Shown here piece after piece: positions 8,853 through 17,759 of a stretch of DNA of 64,000 nucleotides (position 1 is its first letter; each line of letters starts with the position of its first letter). Source of the stretch: Candidatus Gastranaerophilales bacterium (lineage in GTDB: Bacteria; Cyanobacteriota; Vampirovibrionia; Gastranaerophilales; Gastranaerophilaceae); assembly GCA_944326915.1 (NCBI GenBank), contig CALVFT010000002.1:186001-250000 (forward strand), given 5' to 3'. The notes beneath the pieces are model-generated. The model did not search any database. It was not told where the DNA came from and was given only the letters and a program-made list of their open reading frames with translations. The position numbers were made by a program, and so were the translations under genes.

Positions 8853-9665
8853 TTACCAAGGATAATTATCAGGGATCTCCCAATTATTACGAAGAATAGC
8901 CTCACCGCAATTAAAACCAGCGAATTTTGGAGCTCTTTTATTACATCCATAGTCTTCTGCGGAATAAAGCTTATCATCTTTTATATGAGCATTCCAAAAC
9001 TTTAATCTAAAATTGGCATTATTTAAATAACTAGGATAGGCATATATATCAAATACAAAAATATCACGACCAACTTTATTTGGTTTTTTAGATCCATTTA
9101 TATCAACATACATCCATATATAACTAGGATTAGGTAGAAAATAAATATACATACCATCTGAGGTTTTTACTAAATAACTTACAACTGCTGCACCATTATC
9201 GACAGTTCCTGAAAGATATGATAAAGAATAACCTAACTTATTAAAACAATCAGCATTACACTCATCATAACCACTCATATATGGTAAATAGTATTTTCTA
9301 AAGAAAACATTTATCAAAGGATCATAAGATTGTTGAGGAAATTCCCAAGTAGACATCTCTCCATTATCATTCTCTGACAGTTTTATCACATTCAACATTG
9401 TTGAATAGAATTTTTTTAAACGAGTAGCGGTTACTTTCTTCTCATAGCTTTGAATCAAACTTGGCAAAGTTAGTGCAGCTACAACGCCGATTACTCCTAA
9501 AGTAATCAAGACTTCCGCTAAAGTAAAAGCTTTTTTTATGCTTTTAAAGTGATGTTTCATATCACTAGTATAACATATTTTTTCTTTTTTACAACGGGCT
9601 AAAAAATTCCTTTCTGCGGCTAAATAATCGCCCCCCCCCCCGAAATTCCAACAAACATCTTTCAT
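8853..9665 (-). CDS. Type IV prepilin-like protein, cassette B (upstream frame ON)
   Basis: A 270-residue frame from the ATG at 9665, which has AAGGAG just before it. It begins MKDVCWNFGGGGDYLAAERN, reads through the eleven-G run in frame and continues to the inner ATG at 9560 (MKHHFKSIKKA) and the prepilin helix FTLAEVLITLGVIGVVAALT. Prepilin peptidase would cut before FTLAEV with either start, so the mature protein is the same. The mature domain shares the cysteine pattern, DINGSKKPNKVGRDIF and the end NNWEIPDNYPW with cassette A, but the middle differs. Starting at 9560 would give 235 residues from a leaderless transcript. Confidence 0.87.
   Translation of the reverse strand: MKDVCWNFGGGGDYLAAERNFLARCKKEKICYTSDMKHHFKSIKKAFTLAEVLITLGVIGVVAALTLPSLIQSYEKKVTATRLKKFYSTMLNVIKLSENDNGEMSTWEFPQQSYDPLINVFFRKYYLPYMSGYDECNADCFNKLGYSLSYLSGTVDNGAAVVSYLVKTSDGMYIYFLPNPSYIWMYVDINGSKKPNKVGRDIFVFDIYAYPSYLNNANFRLKFWNAHIKDDKLYSAEDYGCNKRAPKFAGFNCGEAILRNNWEIPDNYPW
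9567..9594 (-). promoter_or_regulatory. Inner promoter of prepilin cassette B (leaderless start)
   Basis: TTGTAA (9589-9594), 16 bases, extended -10 TGTTATACT (hexamer 9567-9572), then six bases to the ATG at 9560. Same arrangement as in cassette A. Confidence 0.5.
9631..9641 (-). repeat. Poly-G tract (G11) inside the cassette B leader
   Basis: Eleven C on the plus strand, read as eleven G in the gene, nine codons into the frame opened by the ATG at 9665. The equivalent run in cassette A (3845-3854) has ten. Runs this long in an AT-rich genome are prone to replication slippage. Confidence 0.9.
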
Positions 9666-9693
9666 AAAAGCTCCTTTCTTGATTGCTATAGTT

Positions 9694-9722
9694 ATTATAA
9701 CAAATTAAAAAAACTAATGCAA
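9694..9722 (-). promoter_or_regulatory. Outer promoter of prepilin cassette B
   Basis: TTGCAT (9717-9722), 17 bases, TATAAT (9694-9699) with TG-T before it, upstream of AAGGAG and the ATG at 9665. Core and spacing match cassette A. Confidence 0.7.
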
Positions 9723-9738
9723 TCGTGTGTAATTTAAA

Positions 9739-10155
9739 TTAGAAAACGATCTGTACGTAGACAGTCCTTGTTCTTGACTTATTATCAAAATCAATTAAAA
9801 CAATTTGTTGCCACTGTCCAAGCTGTAATGCTCCATCAATCAAAGGAACCATAGTATTATTCCCAACTATAGAAGCCCTTACATGGGCGTAACCGTTCCC
9901 ATCATGCCAGGTATCATCGTGATGATATAGACCATTCAAAGGAGCAATTTTTTCAAGTGCTTCTGGCAAATCAACTAAAAGTCCTGGTTCATATTCTATA
10001 TTAGTAATAGAAACAGTACTACCTGCAACATATACATGAACCACGGCACTTTCAAGATTATGTTTATACACAACATGTTTTACTTTTTCTGTAACATCAA
10101 TAATATCAGTAAAACCTTTTGTATTCACACTAAATTTTTCATTTATTACTGTCAT
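9739..10155 (-). CDS. yjbQ: YjbQ / UPF0047 family protein
   Basis: A 138-residue protein of the UPF0047 (YjbQ) family, small trimeric barrels for which a thiamine-phosphate synthase side activity has been described; the physiological role is unsettled. Seen: the His/Glu-rich core GLYHHDDTWHDGNGYAHVRA, TMVPLIDGALQLGQWQQIVL and the closing RTRTVYVQIVF, all family signatures. The ATG overlaps the stop of the upstream amidohydrolase-like gene by four bases (ATGA type), so the two are translationally coupled. Confidence 0.88.
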   Translation of the reverse strand: MTVINEKFSVNTKGFTDIIDVTEKVKHVVYKHNLESAVVHVYVAGSTVSITNIEYEPGLLVDLPEALEKIAPLNGLYHHDDTWHDGNGYAHVRASIVGNNTMVPLIDGALQLGQWQQIVLIDFDNKSRTRTVYVQIVF

Positions 10156-11462
10156 AGAGAGAACCTCAATTCACCATTTTTTACAAGCTTGCGTCCCTTA
10201 GAATAAGTAGCATATGGAAATTCTTGTTTTATAATATCTTTGTATGACTCTCCATCAAATAGCTTAAATACATTAAAATCGGCATCTTTACCTTTTTCGA
10301 TTGTTCCAATAGATCCATCTAATCTAAGAATTCTTGCAGGATATATAGTTAAATATTTTATCAACTCTTCAACATCAAGAATATTATCCTTGTTTGCTTC
10401 AACAGCAATTTTTAGCAAACTAAAATCATTGTTCGGGCAAAAACTTTGTGAAGAAAAACCGAATTTTTTATCAAAATATCTCAAGATAGTTTCTATAGGG
10501 AGTTTTTTAGAACAAATTTCATCATCATATTTTGGTTGATAAACAAACATCGCACCGGTCTGTGCCAGCTGCTCTAGCTCTTCTTCAGTTGCATAATTTG
10601 CATTTGCTACGATAATTTTTTTAGTTAGAACTTTCAAATTAGAAAGATATTCTACAGATGTAAGACCTTTTTCATACGGTGAGACCTTCTTGAATCCCAT
10701 AAATTTATGCAACAAATCAATATCTGAAAAACCGTGCTCTAACCAATCAACTTCATCTTGAGCTTCCAAAAAACGAGTCATCAAAAGAACATTATGTTTT
10801 CTGCAATATTTAGAAAATAGCTCCCAAAGCTTTTTATGAACTCCAGAAATAGAATGTAACATTACACCAATATGAGTATTTTCACCTTTATGATAAACTA
10901 AGTCTTCTATAATTGCTCGTAATTCTTTAAATTTTTTCTTACTTTTTTGTTTGCTATCAGCAAAAACTTCAAAGAACAAATAATTTTTTACAGGCAATTT
11001 ATTAATAACTTCAAAATACTTATATTCTTTAGAGACTTGAGCAAAACATGTTGTACCAGCTTTTATGGATTTAACTACACCATTTTTGAAAGACTCTACT
11101 TTTTCATTTCTATCTAGAGTAAAATAGTCTCTAAGTATTGTTGCCCAACGTCTTGAGTAATTATCAGAAGAAACACCAACAAAATTGTATGTTAGAGAAA
11201 GAGTCTTGAAAAATCTTTTCAATTTGTTTTTTAAAGTTTGAGGTTTAGCTGTTCTGATATCAGTAAACTGATATTGAGTAAACAAATCAATAAAACCAGG
11301 AGTAATTACAGAATTCCCTAAATCCTTTACGTACTTTTCATCAAAATTGACCTCAGAATTTGGAATAATATCAATAATTTTTCCCTCATCTACTACTATT
11401 GCCATATCTTCCAAAACTTTATCAGTCGATGTTAATATCCATTTTGCTTTATAACACTTCAT
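10152..11462 (-). CDS. Amidohydrolase-like protein lacking metal ligands (probable pseudoenzyme)
   Basis: 436 residues with the overall order of a TRZ/ATZ-type amidohydrolase: a small N-terminal beta part, PGFIDL at ~56, a TIM-barrel core, and the C-terminal signature YPARILRLDGSIGTIEKGKDADFNVF. The usual metal ligands look absent. The PGxxxxHxH site reads PGFIDLFTQYQF. The strand that carries HxAE reads MTRFLEAQDE. The AHCVH-like site reads VANANYATEEEL. The late GTD aspartate region reads CPNNDFS. It is therefore unlikely to hydrolyse by the usual mechanism. GAGGGAT precedes the ATG. It sits between the obgE-side membrane protein and yjbQ. Confidence 0.78.
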   Translation of the reverse strand: MKCYKAKWILTSTDKVLEDMAIVVDEGKIIDIIPNSEVNFDEKYVKDLGNSVITPGFIDLFTQYQFTDIRTAKPQTLKNKLKRFFKTLSLTYNFVGVSSDNYSRRWATILRDYFTLDRNEKVESFKNGVVKSIKAGTTCFAQVSKEYKYFEVINKLPVKNYLFFEVFADSKQKSKKKFKELRAIIEDLVYHKGENTHIGVMLHSISGVHKKLWELFSKYCRKHNVLLMTRFLEAQDEVDWLEHGFSDIDLLHKFMGFKKVSPYEKGLTSVEYLSNLKVLTKKIIVANANYATEEELEQLAQTGAMFVYQPKYDDEICSKKLPIETILRYFDKKFGFSSQSFCPNNDFSLLKIAVEANKDNILDVEELIKYLTIYPARILRLDGSIGTIEKGKDADFNVFKLFDGESYKDIIKQEFPYATYSKGRKLVKNGELRFSL

Positions 11463-11526
11463 AATATCCCTCTAAACTTTTTCAAATAATTCTATTAGAT
11501 TTATGAAAAAAAATCAATCTTATAAA

Positions 11527-12315
11527 TTATTTTAACGGATCAAATGCAGAATTATATTCGCACAAATCCTCGAATGTATAAACTCCACTAACAACTTTCG
11601 CTTTATCCTCTTTAACAGATTTTACTATAATTGGAAAAGGCTCAAAAGGCTTAGTCTTATTATTTATATCAAAATTATGATAACTACCTTTATTATCAGT
11701 TCTACCAAGTATTTGTCTTGCAATAAATTCTAAATTACCTTTATCATCATATGCATAATTTACCCTAGAATCAATTATTGAATGAGATCCATTCTTTGGA
11801 ATATCAACAGACAAATTGGTTTCATATAATTTACCATTTCTATAAAAATTTTGATATGTTCGCGTAATTCCGTTATTTTTGTTTGTTATGGTGATGAGTT
11901 TTTCATAACTAGTATTTTCTGGTTCATCATGCAAGTATCTGAAAGGTTTTGTTTCTAGTTCAATAACACTATCTTTAGTTTCTTTAACAACTTTGCCATA
12001 ATTTACCTTGTTTTTAGAATAAAACTTAGAAATCGTTGCATTACTATATGGATGAGATAATTCATTTTGAATTATATTATCCATTTTATTAGCTGATTTC
12101 TCTCCAACTGAAGACCCTTTCCCTTTCAAAAGTTTGTATCCAATACCTAAAACTGCCAATGCTCCTATACCATACAATAAAAATTTGGTTGTATCAGCAG
12201 AATTTTTATCCTTAGCAGGAACTGGTGTAACTTTATCATTATCTACAACAGCCTGAGCTCCTAGAGAATTTTGAAAATATTTATTATTGAAATATGAAAC
12301 AGAACTAACACGCAT
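11527..12315 (-). CDS. Unrecognised single-pass membrane protein
   Basis: 262 residues, not recognised. A short polar N-terminus (MRVSSVSYFNNKYFQNSLGA), then one hydrophobic helix at ~44-63 (FLLYGIGALAVLGIGYKLL) followed by Lys/Gly-rich residues and a ~200-residue soluble part rich in Asn, Lys and Tyr. A stretch of alternating strands (NGKLYETNLSVDIPKNG, then VNYAYDDKGNLEF) recalls beta-rich repeat proteins. The positive charge just after the helix suggests a C-in topology, though this is weak. AGGGGAT precedes the ATG. The gene lies 15 bases after obgE and upstream of the amidohydrolase-like gene in the same orientation. Confidence 0.65.
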   Translation of the reverse strand: MRVSSVSYFNNKYFQNSLGAQAVVDNDKVTPVPAKDKNSADTTKFLLYGIGALAVLGIGYKLLKGKGSSVGEKSANKMDNIIQNELSHPYSNATISKFYSKNKVNYGKVVKETKDSVIELETKPFRYLHDEPENTSYEKLITITNKNNGITRTYQNFYRNGKLYETNLSVDIPKNGSHSIIDSRVNYAYDDKGNLEFIARQILGRTDNKGSYHNFDINNKTKPFEPFPIIVKSVKEDKAKVVSGVYTFEDLCEYNSAFDPLK

Positions 12316-12330
12316 AAAAATATCCCCTAA

Positions 12331-13614
12331 TTACCCGTAAATTTCATCAGAATAAAAGACAAATTCTAAATGACCAATAATAATTGTATCGCCATCCTTT
12401 ATACCTTTTTTAGATAAATCATCAAATACACCCATTCCTTTTAAAATATTTTGTAACCTAATTACTTGTTCAGAATTTCTCTCATCAGTTACACCGGCAA
12501 GTCTTCCAATTTTACCTCCTTGCACGATAAAAGTATCTTTTGCGACTTTGAATATATCATAATGACTATCATCATTATTATAGGCATCTAAATCTTCTTC
12601 AACAACGACTTCTGTCTCAACTTTCGGAATTTCGTCAACTTTATTACCCATAAAATCAAGTAATTTATCTAAATTTTCACCAGTTACCGCTGAAATCATA
12701 AATAAATCGTTTGAAACAGCTTTAAACTGATTAAATAATTCATCTTTTCTTTCTTCATCTATTGAATCAATCTTGTTCAAGACAACTAACTGATACAAAT
12801 TAGCTAAATGTTCAGAATGTTTTTCTAATTCAAGATTAATTTTTTTATAATTTTCAAAAGGATTTTCTTCAGTAGAATCAACAACATGAACCAAGAAACG
12901 ACACCTTTCAACGTGTCTTAAAAAATCGTACCCTAGTCCAACACCTTCTGATGCCCCCTCTATAAGTCCCGGGATATCTGCTACAACATATCCGTCACCA
13001 GAACGTTTTTTTACAACACCTAAATTAGGAATCAGTGTAGTAAAAGGATAATCAGCAATTTTAGGTTTTGCAGAACTTATTCTACTAATCAATGTTGACT
13101 TTCCAGCATTAGGCATTCCTAAAAGTCCTACATCAGCTATCAACTTTAACTCAAGGAACAATTCTCTATCAATTCCAGGTTCTCCTGGCTCACAAAATTG
13201 AGGAGCACGCTTTTGAGCAGTAGCAAATCGAGCATTTCCTCTACCACCTCGTCCACCTTTTGCCACAAGAGCTTTTTGTTCGTGTTTTGTTAAATCTGCA
13301 ATAATATTTCCACTCTTTACATCCTTTACTACTGTACCTAAAGGAACTTTTATATACAAATCTTTAGCACAAGCTCCATGCATATTTTTTATTCCACCAT
13401 TTTCTCCGCACTCAGCTTTGAATACAGATTTATGTTTGAAATCCATTAAAGTAGACATATTCTCATCTGCGACCAAATATACATCACCGCCACGGCCACC
13501 ATCGCCTCCAGCTGGGCCACCTTTATCTACATATTTTTCACGTCGCCAAGCAACCATTCCATTGCCACCACGGCCTGATACTACTCTTATTTTACTTTTA
13601 TCTATAAATTTCAT
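12331..13614 (-). CDS. obgE: Obg-family ribosome-assembly GTPase
   Basis: Essential GTPase acting in late 50S assembly and stress signalling. 427 residues in three domains: the glycine-rich Obg fold (GRGGNGMVAWRREKYVDKGG), the G domain with GMPNAGKSTLI (P-loop), DIPGLIEG (G3), LNKID (G4) and SAVTGE (G5), and a C-terminal OCT domain (DDSHYDIFKVAKDTFIVQGG). TAGGGAT precedes the ATG. It heads a minus-strand run with three downstream genes and is divergent from tsaD across 40 bases. Confidence 0.96.
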   Translation of the reverse strand: MKFIDKSKIRVVSGRGGNGMVAWRREKYVDKGGPAGGDGGRGGDVYLVADENMSTLMDFKHKSVFKAECGENGGIKNMHGACAKDLYIKVPLGTVVKDVKSGNIIADLTKHEQKALVAKGGRGGRGNARFATAQKRAPQFCEPGEPGIDRELFLELKLIADVGLLGMPNAGKSTLISRISSAKPKIADYPFTTLIPNLGVVKKRSGDGYVVADIPGLIEGASEGVGLGYDFLRHVERCRFLVHVVDSTEENPFENYKKINLELEKHSEHLANLYQLVVLNKIDSIDEERKDELFNQFKAVSNDLFMISAVTGENLDKLLDFMGNKVDEIPKVETEVVVEEDLDAYNNDDSHYDIFKVAKDTFIVQGGKIGRLAGVTDERNSEQVIRLQNILKGMGVFDDLSKKGIKDGDTIIIGHLEFVFYSDEIYG

Positions 13615-13642
13615 TTTTATATCCCTAATTTTCTATTTGTAT

Positions 13643-13648
13643 TATAAT
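13643..13648 (+). promoter_or_regulatory. -10 element of tsaD, leaderless layout
   Basis: TATAAT, then six bases (AATACT), then the ATG at 13655. No Shine-Dalgarno is present in the 40-base divergent gap shared with obgE. Confidence 0.5.
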
Positions 13649-13654
13649 AATACT

Positions 13655-14710
13655 ATGAAAAATATAAAAAATAAATTATTCTCACAAGAAACTGTTGAGA
13701 TAGGACCAAACTCTAATTATGATAATTATATTATGGCTATAGAATCAAGCTGCGATGAGACTGCTTGTGCAATCGTAAAAAATGGCCGTGAAGTAATAGC
13801 TAATGTTGTAGCTTCTCAAATTAAGACTCATGCTCAATTTGGAGGAGTAATCCCAGAAATCGCAGCAAGAGAACATCTTGATTCTATAAATATTGTTATA
13901 GAAGAAGCTTTTAGACAAGCTAAAGAAAATGTTGGACTTAAACCTGAAGATATAACAGCATTTGCTGGTACAGTAGGACCTGGACTCGTTGGATGTTTAC
14001 TTGTCGGTCTTAATGCAGCAAAAACACTTGCTCTAACTTATGATAAACCTTTTATTGGAGTAAATCATTTAAATGCACATCTTTGCGGGAATTATATAGA
14101 CACAGATTTGAAGCCTCCATTTATGGCTCTTTTGGTAAGTGGTGGGCATACTCAAATAATTGATGTTAAATCTTATTCTGAACAAGAAATTATCGGAGAA
14201 ACAGTCGATGATGCTGTAGGTGAAGCTTATGACAAGGTAGCAAGACTGATAGGATTACCATATCCAGGAGGTCCTAGATTAGATAAACTTGCTCAAGAAG
14301 GAAATCCTTTTGCATACAAACTTCCTGAAGCAAGAGTAGATGAATTAAATTTCAGTTTCAGTGGCTTAAAAACTGCTGTACTCAGACTTGTTAAATCATT
14401 TGAAGGTAAAGAATTACCGGTAAATGATATCTGTGCAAGTTTTCAAGAAACTGTATCATCTACATTGTTACACAAACTAAAAAAAGCTTTAGAAGAAAGT
14501 GGATACAAACAAGTTGTAATAGCAGGTGGAGTAGCTGCAAATTCTGAAATAAGAAAAAAAATATTTGATCTTCAAAATGAAGGATATACAGTATTTGCTC
14601 CTCCGATGAAATACTGTACAGATAATGCAGCTATGGTTGCATCTTGCGCTTATTTTAATACAAATACTTTTGATGATGTTAATGTAGAAGTATTTTCAAG
14701 AGTTAAATAG
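13655..14710 (+). CDS. tsaD: tRNA N6-adenosine threonylcarbamoyltransferase TsaD
   Basis: Transfers threonylcarbamoyl to A37 of ANN-decoding tRNAs, with TsaB and TsaE (not in this window). 351 residues in an ASKHA fold: MAIESSCDETACAIV near the start, HLNAHLCG (metal-binding histidines), LLVSGGHTQI, GETVDDAVGEAYDK, and VIAGGVAANSEIR. The ATG at 13655 gives a ~24-residue extension before the family core; an ATG at 13733 would begin at the core (MAIESS). I prefer 13655 because a TATAAT lies six bases upstream, in keeping with a leaderless start. The longer open frame upstream overlaps obgE and is not real. Confidence 0.93.
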   Translation: MKNIKNKLFSQETVEIGPNSNYDNYIMAIESSCDETACAIVKNGREVIANVVASQIKTHAQFGGVIPEIAAREHLDSINIVIEEAFRQAKENVGLKPEDITAFAGTVGPGLVGCLLVGLNAAKTLALTYDKPFIGVNHLNAHLCGNYIDTDLKPPFMALLVSGGHTQIIDVKSYSEQEIIGETVDDAVGEAYDKVARLIGLPYPGGPRLDKLAQEGNPFAYKLPEARVDELNFSFSGLKTAVLRLVKSFEGKELPVNDICASFQETVSSTLLHKLKKALEESGYKQVVIAGGVAANSEIRKKIFDLQNEGYTVFAPPMKYCTDNAAMVASCAYFNTNTFDDVNVEVFSRVK

Positions 14711-14749
14711 TGATAGCAAAATTTTTCTTGTTTCATTGTTACTGAAAAT

Positions 14750-15697
14750 ATGATTAATACAGATTATCAATCACACAGTAATTACATGAACTTTTCAGGT
14801 GGAATTACGAGAAAATTAAAGCGTAATTACTTCCCTAATGAAGTTGAAGTTATAAAAGTTTTTGAAAAACACCCTCAAAAAAATGGAATTGCAGGTCAAT
14901 TACCTAAAAATTGGATTGAAAATTTAAACCAAACTCCATTTAAAGAAGATAAATCAGCTACAATAAGGAATATTTATAAACAATTTGCAAAAATAATTAA
15001 GCTTGCTGAAAATGATATAAAAAATGCAACAGAAAACTTAAATCAACTTTTAAAAAAGTATGGAATACTGAAAGGGAAAGAATCTTACAACATAAAAAAA
15101 ATTGATACATCTGAATCTGTGTATACCCAAAATGGATATATTATCGAAGGTAATAACGGAGCTAAGAGCTTATTTGTCAAAGAATTTAAAAATCTCGACT
15201 ATATGAGCCCTAGAAGATATGCTATTGCAACAGAACATGATGGGAAATATGTAGAAATCGCAAGAGCTTTACAAATAAATAACCAAGTAAAAAATAAGCA
15301 CATGATGCATACATATTGGAGTGATACGAAAAATGGTTACATGGTAAGCGAATATGTAAAACCAAGTACAAACAGTAATTCAAAAATTCAAATCAAAGAA
15401 ATATATTCATCTGAAAAAGAGTTAGTAAAAGATCTTCAAAAAAAATATGGATTTACTTTTGAAGAAATTAAAAATAACAAAATAAAAATAGGATATGATT
15501 ATGAAAATAAATTTTATTCATATCCAGAAGAAATAATTCTTTTTAATTATTTTTCAATAATTTTAGGCAAAAAAAAATTAATTCCGTATGATTTAATGTA
15601 TAATGATAATAACTACATAATAACCAGTAATGTTAACGGTGAAAATTTAATTAAACTAATTGATTTCGGAAAAATAAAAAAAGATTTATACCACTAG
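14750..15697 (+). CDS. Kinase-fold-like protein with N-terminal tag, paralog 1
   Basis: 315 residues. The N-terminus is MINTDYQSHSNYMNFSGG, a tag shared with other proteins here. A helical region with GIAGQLPKNWIENL follows and matches its neighbour. The C-terminal half resembles a protein kinase: LFVKEF with a candidate beta-3 lysine (K144), DTKNGYMVSEYV like beta-5 and hinge, YDLMYNDNN (D281) like a catalytic loop, and LIDFGKIKK with an intact DFG (305-307). No glycine-rich loop is obvious and the HxD histidine is Tyr, so activity is uncertain. It is tandem with the better-preserved paralog at 15730. The family assignment is inferred from motif order only. Confidence 0.5.
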   Translation: MINTDYQSHSNYMNFSGGITRKLKRNYFPNEVEVIKVFEKHPQKNGIAGQLPKNWIENLNQTPFKEDKSATIRNIYKQFAKIIKLAENDIKNATENLNQLLKKYGILKGKESYNIKKIDTSESVYTQNGYIIEGNNGAKSLFVKEFKNLDYMSPRRYAIATEHDGKYVEIARALQINNQVKNKHMMHTYWSDTKNGYMVSEYVKPSTNSNSKIQIKEIYSSEKELVKDLQKKYGFTFEEIKNNKIKIGYDYENKFYSYPEEIILFNYFSIILGKKKLIPYDLMYNDNNYIITSNVNGENLIKLIDFGKIKKDLYH

Positions 15698-15729
15698 CAA
15701 AAATAAATTTTAGGAACATTAATACAAAT

Positions 15730-16731
15730 ATGATAACAATCAATCATTATAAATATACACCCCAACAAAATAACAATAATAATATTAATTTTCGAGGAGT
15801 AACAAAAGAACTAAGTAAAAAATTCACCTTGTGCCAAGAGGAAGTCATAGATGAATTTTTAAAAGATCCTGATGCAAACTGGATAGCAGGAGCACTCCCA
15901 GACAGTTGGCTTGCAAGACTTAAAGGTAAATCTGAAGAAGAAATTAAAAATATTGTGAAAAAGATTTTCTTGGTGTTTAGAAGTGCAATAAAACATCTAA
16001 AGCCATATAATGCGCAAAAAGGCTCAAAAGAATATAATCAACATAGAGCAAATTTAGAAAATAGACGAATCAGAGAAGCCTCAAGATTTTTAACCAAAGG
16101 ACTTAGACACTTTGGAATCTTACCTGAAACAAATTCGGTTAACCTTAAAAGGTTAAAAGTCAACGGGAAATTCATCAATAGAGGGTATGTTCTCCGAGAA
16201 AAAGGTAAGAATCCAACTCTTGAAAAGCTTTTTATAAAAAAATTTAATAAACCAATTAATTCACTAAACCCTGAGAGTACAACAAACGGTCAATTTTCTG
16301 AATTGTCTCATGGTTTGTATTTGAATGAGCATATCAAGAGTGAACATATGGGAAAATTTTTTTGGGGAGATACAAAAGTTGGCTACCTAGCAACCAAATA
16401 TGAAACTCCGCCAAAATACATCAGCCCTATTGTTAAATTTAAAACATCTTACAAAGATGAAGAAGAATTTGCACAAGATCTGCTTGAACAAACCGGCATA
16501 AAACTTGAAGATATAAAAAGAAGCGAAACTCCTATAGGTAAATATAAAAATGGGGAATTTCATCCTCTACCGAAAGAATGTACTATTTTGGAATACTTAC
16601 AAACAATCTTTAAAGAACTTGGTCTATATCACTTTGATTTACACTCACTAAATGCTTTAATCGGCACTAGTAAAAATGGTAAACCTATAGTTAGAATTAC
16701 AGATATTGGTGGTATTGAAAAAATAAACTAG
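15730..16731 (+). CDS. Kinase-fold-like protein with N-terminal tag, paralog 2
   Basis: 333 residues, paralogous to the preceding gene: GALPDSWLARL here matches GQLPKNWIENL there. The N-terminus has a run of Asn followed by INFRG. Kinase-like landmarks in order are LFIKKF (K170), FFWGDTKVGYLATKYE (beta-4/5 and hinge), HFDLHSLN (301-308), which fits HxDxxxxN of protein-kinase and APH-type catalytic loops, and ITDIGG (D325) in the DFG position. A substrate cannot be guessed. It lies 32 bases after paralog 1 and its stop overlaps the convergent gshB by four bases. Confidence 0.55.
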   Translation: MITINHYKYTPQQNNNNNINFRGVTKELSKKFTLCQEEVIDEFLKDPDANWIAGALPDSWLARLKGKSEEEIKNIVKKIFLVFRSAIKHLKPYNAQKGSKEYNQHRANLENRRIREASRFLTKGLRHFGILPETNSVNLKRLKVNGKFINRGYVLREKGKNPTLEKLFIKKFNKPINSLNPESTTNGQFSELSHGLYLNEHIKSEHMGKFFWGDTKVGYLATKYETPPKYISPIVKFKTSYKDEEEFAQDLLEQTGIKLEDIKRSETPIGKYKNGEFHPLPKECTILEYLQTIFKELGLYHFDLHSLNALIGTSKNGKPIVRITDIGGIEKIN

Positions 16732-17684
16732 ACCTTAGTATATACATTTGAAAGAATAAACTTAGTAATTTGTTTTTCCAAATTAATACCAAAATGAGCA
16801 TTTATTTCTTTTATAAAATAACAAGGACTAGTAACATTAATTTCTATTATTTTTTCATCAATAACATCAAGACCAACCAAAGGCAGCCCCTGTTTATTTA
16901 ATTCTTTGGCGACAGGAGTAAATAATTCTTTTTCTCTAGGAGAAAGAGTTGCTTTTATAATATTGCTATCACAATGTTCATTGAATTTGAAATCATCATT
17001 TGAAGGTAACTTTTGCACACATACATCCAAAACTTCATCACCAAGAAACATAACCCGTTTATCACCAAATCTTGCTTTTGGAATATATTTTTGTACCATA
17101 ACCAATTTTAATTGATTATTTGTCATTGTATTTATAATTACTGAAGTATTTTTATCTCCCTTTTTTAAAGTCATAACCCCAGCACCAAAGCAAGCATTCA
17201 AAGGTTTTAAAACAATTTCTTCATGTTCATTTAAAAATGTTATTATATCTTTCTTAGAAGCAGTAACTATATTTTCAGGCATCAAATCCAAAAATTTAAT
17301 TGCATGCATTTTTTCGTTGAAATTACGTATAGCGCTTGGATCATTTAAAACAAGAGTCTTACTCCTATCTACAAAATCAAATATGTATGTTGCACTAATA
17401 TAATCCAAATCAACCGGTGGATCCGGTCTAAACATAACCAATCTAAAATCATTAACCTTTTTTAAGATATCACTTTTATCATAAAATATATTTCCATCCT
17501 TCTGATAAACTTGATAACAATGAGAATATGCTATTCCTGAATTTATTCCTAGTTTGTCGATAGTAGTTATATATACATTTTCATTTTCATTCAAAAATTC
17601 TCGAATTAACCAAAAATTTGTAACAAGGTTGTTAAATTCAAAATATTTTAGCTCTACTCTATCAATTATAAATAAGATATCCAT
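16728..17684 (-). CDS. gshB: Glutathione synthetase GshB (ATP-grasp)
   Basis: Joins gamma-glutamylcysteine and glycine. 318 residues, the family length. Seen: the N-terminal MDILFIIDRVE, RPDPPVDLDYISATYIFD, NDPSAIRNFNEKMHA, VLKPLNACFGAGV in the ATP-grasp fold, and GLDVIDEKIIEINVTSPCYF with the metal-binding Glu/Asn. AAGGGA precedes the ATG. No gshA is visible in the window, so the substrate supply is unknown. Related two-substrate ligases cannot be fully excluded, but the RPDPP motif is characteristic. Confidence 0.88.
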   Translation of the reverse strand: MDILFIIDRVELKYFEFNNLVTNFWLIREFLNENENVYITTIDKLGINSGIAYSHCYQVYQKDGNIFYDKSDILKKVNDFRLVMFRPDPPVDLDYISATYIFDFVDRSKTLVLNDPSAIRNFNEKMHAIKFLDLMPENIVTASKKDIITFLNEHEEIVLKPLNACFGAGVMTLKKGDKNTSVIINTMTNNQLKLVMVQKYIPKARFGDKRVMFLGDEVLDVCVQKLPSNDDFKFNEHCDSNIIKATLSPREKELFTPVAKELNKQGLPLVGLDVIDEKIIEINVTSPCYFIKEINAHFGINLEKQITKFILSNVYTKV

Positions 17685-17759
17685 ATTCCCTTCTTTCTTT
17701 CATATTGCATACTAACACCAAAAGAAAAAAGGAGCAATAGACTGACTTATGTATATTAA

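Noticed and set aside
13418-13654. Open frame upstream of tsaD overlapping obgE on the other strand
   Set aside because: It is Pro-rich antisense of obgE and has no ribosome site; the tsaD family core begins later, so the start at 13655 was used.
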